DNA of 10,153 bases from Candidatus Apopatosoma intestinale (GTDB lineage: Bacteria; Bacillota; Clostridia; Oscillospirales; CAG-272), in the NCBI GenBank assembly GCA_003524145.1, contig DODZ01000013.1, positions 1 through 10,153 of the forward strand. The letters run 5' to 3'. This document shows positions 6,567-10,153 of the stretch, in pieces (position 1 is the stretch's first letter; each line of letters begins with the position of its first letter). Position numbers and translations under genes: made by a program. The notes under the pieces were generated by a model that worked only from the letters and a program-made list of their open reading frames with translations, made no database searches and was not told where the DNA came from.

Positions 6567-7496
6567 ATGAATGATATTTACACATGGTCAAGTGACCTTT
6601 ATCCTATAGTAAAGAAAAGCTTTGACGAAAGATACAACTCCAGAATGAACATTATCGGCAGCGTCGCCGGCATCGTAAAGCAGGATGCGCTCGAGTATTC
6701 CACACAGAATATAGGCGGATACGGCGCACTCCAGAAGTATACCGGCAATACTCTCACATATGCCGACACGACAGGCACATTCGAAACAAAAATCAAACCC
6801 GATGAGCACGCCCTTGCTCTGCCGGTGTCTTTCAAAAGCATCAAAAACAACTCTGTCGAGGAGGCGAGAAAAATAGGCATACGTCTCGCTGATTCTGCCT
6901 ATATGACGGTGCTCAGCGCATTCTATAAATTTTTCTCTACGGCAAGAACCACCGGCTGCTACGACGGCGTATCTGTAGCAAATGCCAACCATCTCGTAAA
7001 GAAGGGCGGCACCACAAAGTTCTCCAACATCATGACGGCAGAGCTTTCTCTCAGTGCCATCTGCGATGCTCAGGAGCAGGCAGGCGGTTTTGTGACGGCA
7101 GATGGTCTGCCTTTCCTCTCAAACTTCGATCTGCTTCTCGTAAGCCCCGAGCTTGAGGAAAAGGCAAAATCAATCTGTGGTGCCGACGCCCGCGTATGTC
7201 CTCAGTCAAATCCCGAGACGGGACTCGGCGCAAACCCCGCATACGGTATGAGATACATGGTGATAGGCGGCGCTTCCACAAAGTTTGCCGCTACGGAATG
7301 GGCTGTTGCCGACAGCTCTCTTCTCCGCGAGGTATTCAAACTCGTTTATATAACAGAGCCTACCGTGCTTGTCTCTCCCAGAGAAAATCCGCTTGTTTGC
7401 GACTATATCGCATATGTGGACTTCGCCTTCGGCATTTCCGATGCGAGACCTATCATCTTTGCCAAGCCTGCTCCCGCGAGCGAGGAAGGATATTGA
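6567..7496 (+). CDS. Major capsid protein (HK97-fold type)
   Basis: This 309-residue protein is predicted to build the icosahedral head. It has an N-terminal arm (1-45), a Gly/Thr-rich beta-hairpin region with GGYGALQKYTGNTLTYADTTG (50-70) that could be the E-loop, a long helix (about 97-123) matching a spine helix, and a C-terminal alpha/beta domain. In that domain, ADGLPFLSNFDLLLVSPELEEKA (178-200) is reminiscent of the Mu gpT-like family. There is no N-terminal delta domain for proteolytic removal, which fits a separate scaffold protein and the lack of a protease gene. It has its own spaced leader with AGGAAA about 10 nt before ATG 6567, unlike the overlapping genes upstream, as expected for a highly made protein. 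Family membership is inferred from context and these patterns rather than a definite catalytic motif. Confidence 0.85.
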   Translation: MNDIYTWSSDLYPIVKKSFDERYNSRMNIIGSVAGIVKQDALEYSTQNIGGYGALQKYTGNTLTYADTTGTFETKIKPDEHALALPVSFKSIKNNSVEEARKIGIRLADSAYMTVLSAFYKFFSTARTTGCYDGVSVANANHLVKKGGTTKFSNIMTAELSLSAICDAQEQAGGFVTADGLPFLSNFDLLLVSPELEEKAKSICGADARVCPQSNPETGLGANPAYGMRYMVIGGASTKFAATEWAVADSSLLREVFKLVYITEPTVLVSPRENPLVCDYIAYVDFAFGISDARPIIFAKPAPASEEGY

Positions 7497-7525
7497 TAAT
7501 CGAAAAGCTGTCTTTTATAAAATTA

Positions 7526-7548
7526 CCGCACCGCTCCATGCGGTGCGG
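7526..7548 (+). promoter_or_regulatory. Perfect 9-bp GC-rich hairpin after the capsid gene
   Basis: CCGCACCGC (7526-7534) pairs with GCGGTGCGG (7540-7548) around the 5-nt loop TCCAT. It ends 2 nt before the AAAGGAGG ribosome site of the next gene and has no T-run on the plus strand. It is therefore more likely a stabiliser of the capsid mRNA 3' end or a partial transcription stop that lowers downstream expression than a full terminator. On the minus strand it is followed by TAATTTTAT, a weak terminator at best. Confidence 0.7.
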
Positions 7549-7562
7549 CGAAAGGAGGTTAT

Positions 7563-8132
7563 ATGACTTTAGCAACTATATGCGACAAGATAGGATTTCT
7601 TCTTGAAACCGATATTTTCGCGCCCTGCATCGATACGGCAAGCGAAGAGAGCAAGCTTGACGCCGCCATGATAAAAAGCATAGATATGGCACTGCGCAAA
7701 ATAGCGCGCGACACGAAATGTCTGCGCAGGGAAGCGACGCTGACTTTCACCGCGGGAAGCGACGGAAAATTCAGCGCCGAAATGCCGGACGGTCTCTTTG
7801 CCATAGACAGCAGAGACGGCATATATGCCTGCGACGGCAGGCTTTTTTCGGATAAGGCAGGAACTTATACTTTTGTATATTATGTATATCCGACCGCGGT
7901 GACGGGTGATACGGCGAGCACATACGAACCGGAACTTGACGACTATGCCTGTGATGCCGCAGCATATGCCGCGGCAGCTGAATTATGCGGCAGGCTATAC
8001 CCGGGCGACAATGCGCGATATATGCGTCTGATGACGGAATATGACGACAGGATGGTGCGTCTCTATGAAAAGAACATCAAAAATACGCTCGGCTCTCTTT
8101 TCTCAGCCGGAAGAGGAGTGATCCGAAAATGA
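7563..8132 (+). CDS. Head-tail adaptor protein (P22 gp4-like)
   Basis: This 189-residue protein probably binds under the portal after DNA packaging and joins the head to the tail hub. It begins with helices (MTLATICDKIGFLL; AAMIKSIDMALRKIAR), then a beta section with GSDGKFSAEMPDGLFAIDSRDG (65-86) and GTYTFVYYVYP (100-110). A long helical C-terminal section includes DDYACDAAAYAAAAELCGRLYPGD (126-149). This helix-beta-helix pattern and the location after coat match adaptor/tail accessory proteins of podoviruses such as P22 gp4. No lysozyme-like domain is present. AAAGGAGG lies 4 nt before ATG 7563. It ends in an ATGA overlap with the next gene, implying linked translation of adaptor and hub. 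A gp6-like siphovirus adaptor is a less likely alternative. Confidence 0.65.
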   Translation: MTLATICDKIGFLLETDIFAPCIDTASEESKLDAAMIKSIDMALRKIARDTKCLRREATLTFTAGSDGKFSAEMPDGLFAIDSRDGIYACDGRLFSDKAGTYTFVYYVYPTAVTGDTASTYEPELDDYACDAAAYAAAAELCGRLYPGDNARYMRLMTEYDDRMVRLYEKNIKNTLGSLFSAGRGVIRK

Positions 8133-9979
8133 GCAAAAACGGAAAATTCATATCGGAAAAATATGCTGTTTTCGAGAACTCGGAAAACGCCGTACGCACC
8201 TTTACTCTCGGCGATTTTGACGGCGGAGTCCGTTTCTGCCGCAATGCCGGCTCCGATGCCTCTGTGCTCACGCTGAATATGATAGGCGACAGCGGCAGGC
8301 TCTGCTCGCTCGCGGAGCCATGCGCCGCCACGCTCGATACTGCAACGGCGCAGGTATTCACGGCACTCGGTAATACTCCTGTCCGGAAGCATTGTCGCGG
8401 CGACGGTGCAGACCTGCTGTTATTTAGCAAAAGTATTGTCATCCGGCTTGCCTCCGGCACTTTCAAAACTTACAAGGACAAGCTCTCGGGCACGGCAAAC
8501 GCGGTATTTTTCCGTGACGGCATTTTTTATTTGACTGACGGAAATATCCTTTACAAAATATCCGCATATGACGGCGGAATCACCGAGGCATCGCCGAAGA
8601 TTCCCGTTCTTTATGATGATGTTGATGCCGACGGAACCGCGCTCGGCTCGCCGGACGAAGCTATAAATATTTTCACCGACGAGGTCGCTTTCAGATATAA
8701 GACAACGGCGAAAACATATTTTAATACGCCATGGAATGTGGCTGTTGACGGGAGCAGCATCAGGGTAAAAAATCCGAGCGGAGCATATCTCTCGACTTCG
8801 GACTATACCGTGACGACATCAAGTACCGGCTACCGCGTGACGCTGAATACCGCCGCGACGACGGGCGGCTATACGCTTTATTGCAGGCTGACGACGGGGA
8901 GCAAGAGCATTTCACTCTATACACTCAATGCTGCGAGAGCCGTATTCTGCAATATGAATCCGTATCTGACCGAAAATATATCGGAGGCATCATACGACAC
9001 GGTGCTTTGCGGTTATGGCGTGCCGTCAGCACCGAGAACGATTTATTTCTATAAGCTGAACACATCCGCGCTCTATCTCCCGTGCGACGGCATGACAAGC
9101 AAAAATATGCCGTATAAAATAAGCGGTATCCTGCCGTATTACGGCGGTTATCTCGCGCTGACTGAATATGCCGTATACAAGCTCGACATAAGCGCGGGCG
9201 GCACGGCAGGAGAGAGCAAGGCGACGTTGCTGAAAAGTGATTTCGGATGCGATATGCCGGGGAGCGCCGTCGCCTTCGATGACAAAATAATATTCGGGAA
9301 CTCAAAACGCGGCATTTTCTGCTTTGACAGATACGGCATCGGCGAGCGCGATACAAACAGGAAAATATCCGAAAATATCGAATGGGGCGACTACGGATTT
9401 TTCTCCTGCACAGAGACGGAGCGCAAAGCCGCCAAGGCGGATTTCTGCGGTGGGCTGTATGTTCTGGCGGTGGGCGCAAAGACATATATATGGAATTATT
9501 TTGCCCATGCGCCCTCCGCAACCTCGGACTCGGAGAAAAACGAAAAGGCGCACATCTGGTATCTGCGCACGGACATGAGCGCACGCGAAATTTTATGCTC
9601 GGCGGGCGATGAGATAAACTACATCCCGACGGTTGGCTCGACTCCGATGATCGCCTCGATGAGGCATGACTGTGCGAGCGCATCAAGCAACTTATACAGC
9701 AGTATAACAACCGATTTATCCGCATCGGGTAAGGAAAAAGTGGTCACGGGCATTCGCATATATGCGCGCTCGGCGGGAAGCTTCACGCTGTCGCTTCGCT
9801 ATGACGGCATATCGTCTCCCGATGTTTATACGGCGGAAAACACAGGTGGCTACGGCACGATAAAGAATTATCTCATCCGCCCTTTCCGCAGGAGATTCAA
9901 CTATTTTTCCATCGAGATTTCTTCCGAAAATCCCATCGTGATAGACAGGGTGATGATAGATTATATTGCCGTGAAATAG
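8129..9979 (+). CDS. Large beta-rich tail hub protein (P22 gp10 / tail-nozzle-like)
   Basis: This 616-residue protein is almost entirely beta structure and probably forms the short tail nozzle that plugs the portal-adaptor channel. Repeated strand-turn-strand units look like propeller blades: DGIFYLTDGNILYKISAYDGG (130-150, GIFYLTD to AYDGG), GYLALTEYAVYKLD (340-353), GSAVAFDDKIIFGNSKRGIF (378-397) and GGLYVLAVGAKTYIWNY (441-457). About 175-265 looks like an inserted beta-sandwich domain. Residues 536-616 look like a C-terminal jelly-roll with the ending VIDRVMIDYIAVK. Direct succession from adaptor to this protein, followed by a tailspike, is the podovirus pattern. It has no signal peptide or enzyme motif. 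The start overlaps the adaptor stop as ATGA with a GAGGAG site upstream. A receptor-binding or baseplate protein is an alternative. Confidence 0.65.
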   Translation: MSKNGKFISEKYAVFENSENAVRTFTLGDFDGGVRFCRNAGSDASVLTLNMIGDSGRLCSLAEPCAATLDTATAQVFTALGNTPVRKHCRGDGADLLLFSKSIVIRLASGTFKTYKDKLSGTANAVFFRDGIFYLTDGNILYKISAYDGGITEASPKIPVLYDDVDADGTALGSPDEAINIFTDEVAFRYKTTAKTYFNTPWNVAVDGSSIRVKNPSGAYLSTSDYTVTTSSTGYRVTLNTAATTGGYTLYCRLTTGSKSISLYTLNAARAVFCNMNPYLTENISEASYDTVLCGYGVPSAPRTIYFYKLNTSALYLPCDGMTSKNMPYKISGILPYYGGYLALTEYAVYKLDISAGGTAGESKATLLKSDFGCDMPGSAVAFDDKIIFGNSKRGIFCFDRYGIGERDTNRKISENIEWGDYGFFSCTETERKAAKADFCGGLYVLAVGAKTYIWNYFAHAPSATSDSEKNEKAHIWYLRTDMSAREILCSAGDEINYIPTVGSTPMIASMRHDCASASSNLYSSITTDLSASGKEKVVTGIRIYARSAGSFTLSLRYDGISSPDVYTAENTGGYGTIKNYLIRPFRRRFNYFSIEISSENPIVIDRVMIDYIAVK

Positions 9980-9980
9980 G

Positions 9981-10008
9981 TTGACACGGATCAAAAAAAT
10001 GATAGAAT
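9981..10008 (+). promoter_or_regulatory. Internal promoter for the tailspike gene
   Basis: A perfect TTGACA (9981-9986) begins 1 nt after the hub protein's TAG stop. It is separated by 16 bp from TAGAAT (10003-10008), five of six matches to TATAAT. Predicted start is near 10014-10016. This gives the tailspike gene a second source of mRNA besides the operon promoter. Confidence 0.65.
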
Positions 10009-10010
10009 AT

Positions 10011-10029
10011 CTCCGAAAGCAAATCGGAG
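10011..10029 (+). promoter_or_regulatory. Hairpin sequestering the tailspike ribosome site
   Basis: CTCCGA (10011-10016) pairs perfectly with TCGGAG (10024-10029) around a 7-nt loop. The right arm contains most of the CGGAGG ribosome binding site (10025-10030) of the gene starting at 10039. RNA begun at the internal promoter would start inside or just after the left arm, whereas read-through operon RNA would carry the full hairpin. Confidence 0.5.
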
Positions 10030-10038
10030 GTTTCTGAT

Positions 10039-10153
10039 ATGGCAAATTACTATATTGACCTTAGCTGCGGAAGCGATGAAAACGACGGGCTTTGCGCAGA
10101 TAAACCGAGTCATAACCACCGGCAAAGCCAGTGGCTTGCTCAGCCCTATAAGG
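10039..10153 (+). CDS. N terminus of probable beta-helix tailspike, partial or interrupted
   Basis: Only 38 codons are in the window. The start MANYYIDLSCGSDENDGL, followed by an ADKP turn, matches the opening of right-handed parallel beta-helix proteins (consensus-like YY-x-D-x-x-GSD-x-NDG), which in phages are tailspikes or fibre depolymerases. ATG 10039 has CGGAGG 8 nt upstream. Its place after the tail hub gene fits a tailspike. After codon 24 the translation (SHNHRQSQWLAQ) no longer looks like this family, and the DNA there forms an imperfect hairpin (10116-10134), so the reading frame may be interrupted by an inserted element. Because the window stops here, truncation by the boundary and disruption cannot be told apart. 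Function is inferred from the first 23 residues and context. Confidence 0.6.
   Translation, partial: MANYYIDLSCGSDENDGLCADKPSHNHRQSQWLAQPYK
10116..10134. mobile_element. Possible IS200/IS605-type element end (subterminal hairpin)
   Basis: CCACCGGC (10116-10123) pairs with GCCAGTGG (10127-10134) around an AAA loop, with one C-A mismatch. Small imperfect hairpins of this kind mark the ends of IS200/IS605-family elements and their transposase-free derivatives, and the tailspike-like reading of the gene is lost just before it. No transposase is in view, so this is tentative. Confidence 0.35.

Noticed and set aside
8925..9725. Minus-strand 266-codon open frame opposite the tail hub gene
   Set aside because: Its translation is Arg/Ser/Cys-rich low-complexity text typical of antisense reading, with no promoter or ribosome site.
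10039..10153. Diversity-generating retroelement variable region in the tail gene
   Set aside because: No template repeat, reverse transcriptase or adenine-biased variable region is visible in this window.
1..10153. CRISPR array, tRNA or rRNA genes
   Set aside because: No regularly spaced repeats of the right size, cloverleaf-like sequence or rRNA segment was recognised; the only regular repeat is the 21-bp array without spacers.

Overview
The window looks like chromosomal DNA from a Gram-positive bacterium of the Bacillota, probably a gut-type member of the Clostridia. The clues are a lipobox-bearing solute-binding lipoprotein with a long Ser/Thr linker, strong AAGGAG-type ribosome binding sites, and operator sequences matching the Gram-positive LexA (DinR) box GAAC-N4-GTTC. 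This is inferred from sequence style only; no marker gene is present.

Layout. Positions 1-80 hold two hairpins, one a strong, near-symmetrical intrinsic terminator. Positions 88-1686 (minus strand) encode a secreted extracellular solute-binding lipoprotein, most likely a host gene, with its own promoter at 1743-1770. The 270-bp divergent intergenic region then carries a consensus, extended -10 sigma-A promoter pointing right. One perfect LexA-type box lies upstream of its -35 and one imperfect box lies inside its spacer.

From 1957 to the right edge, all genes lie on the plus strand and form a compact phage packaging and morphogenesis operon. In order they are: a small zinc-finger-like protein, terminase small subunit with a four-cysteine insertion, terminase large subunit, portal, an acidic scaffold-like protein, an HK97-fold-type major capsid protein, a P22 gp4-like adaptor, a large beta-rich (propeller-like) tail hub protein, and the start of a probable beta-helix tailspike. 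The first genes overlap by ATGA or 11-nt junctions. No tape measure, tail tube, sheath or capsid protease gene lies in the visible module. The order portal-scaffold-coat-adaptor-beta-propeller-tailspike fits a short-tailed (podovirus-like) particle.

How it works together. TerS and TerL recognise, cut and pump DNA through the portal. The scaffold shapes the coat shell. The adaptor and the hub protein close the portal, and the tailspike binds the host surface. The SOS-type operators suggest the whole module is switched on directly by DNA damage. The packaging genes abut a host lipoprotein gene with no integrase or repressor between them. That is unusual for a left prophage end and raises the possibility of a domesticated, SOS-inducible particle (gene-transfer-agent-like or tailocin-remnant-like) or a rearranged prophage. 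Other small-scale features are a 21-bp tandem repeat containing start-stop mini-ORFs before the capsid gene, a 9-bp perfect hairpin after it, and a private promoter and ribosome-site hairpin before the tailspike. A hairpin at the right edge may mark an IS200/IS605-type element interrupting the tailspike.
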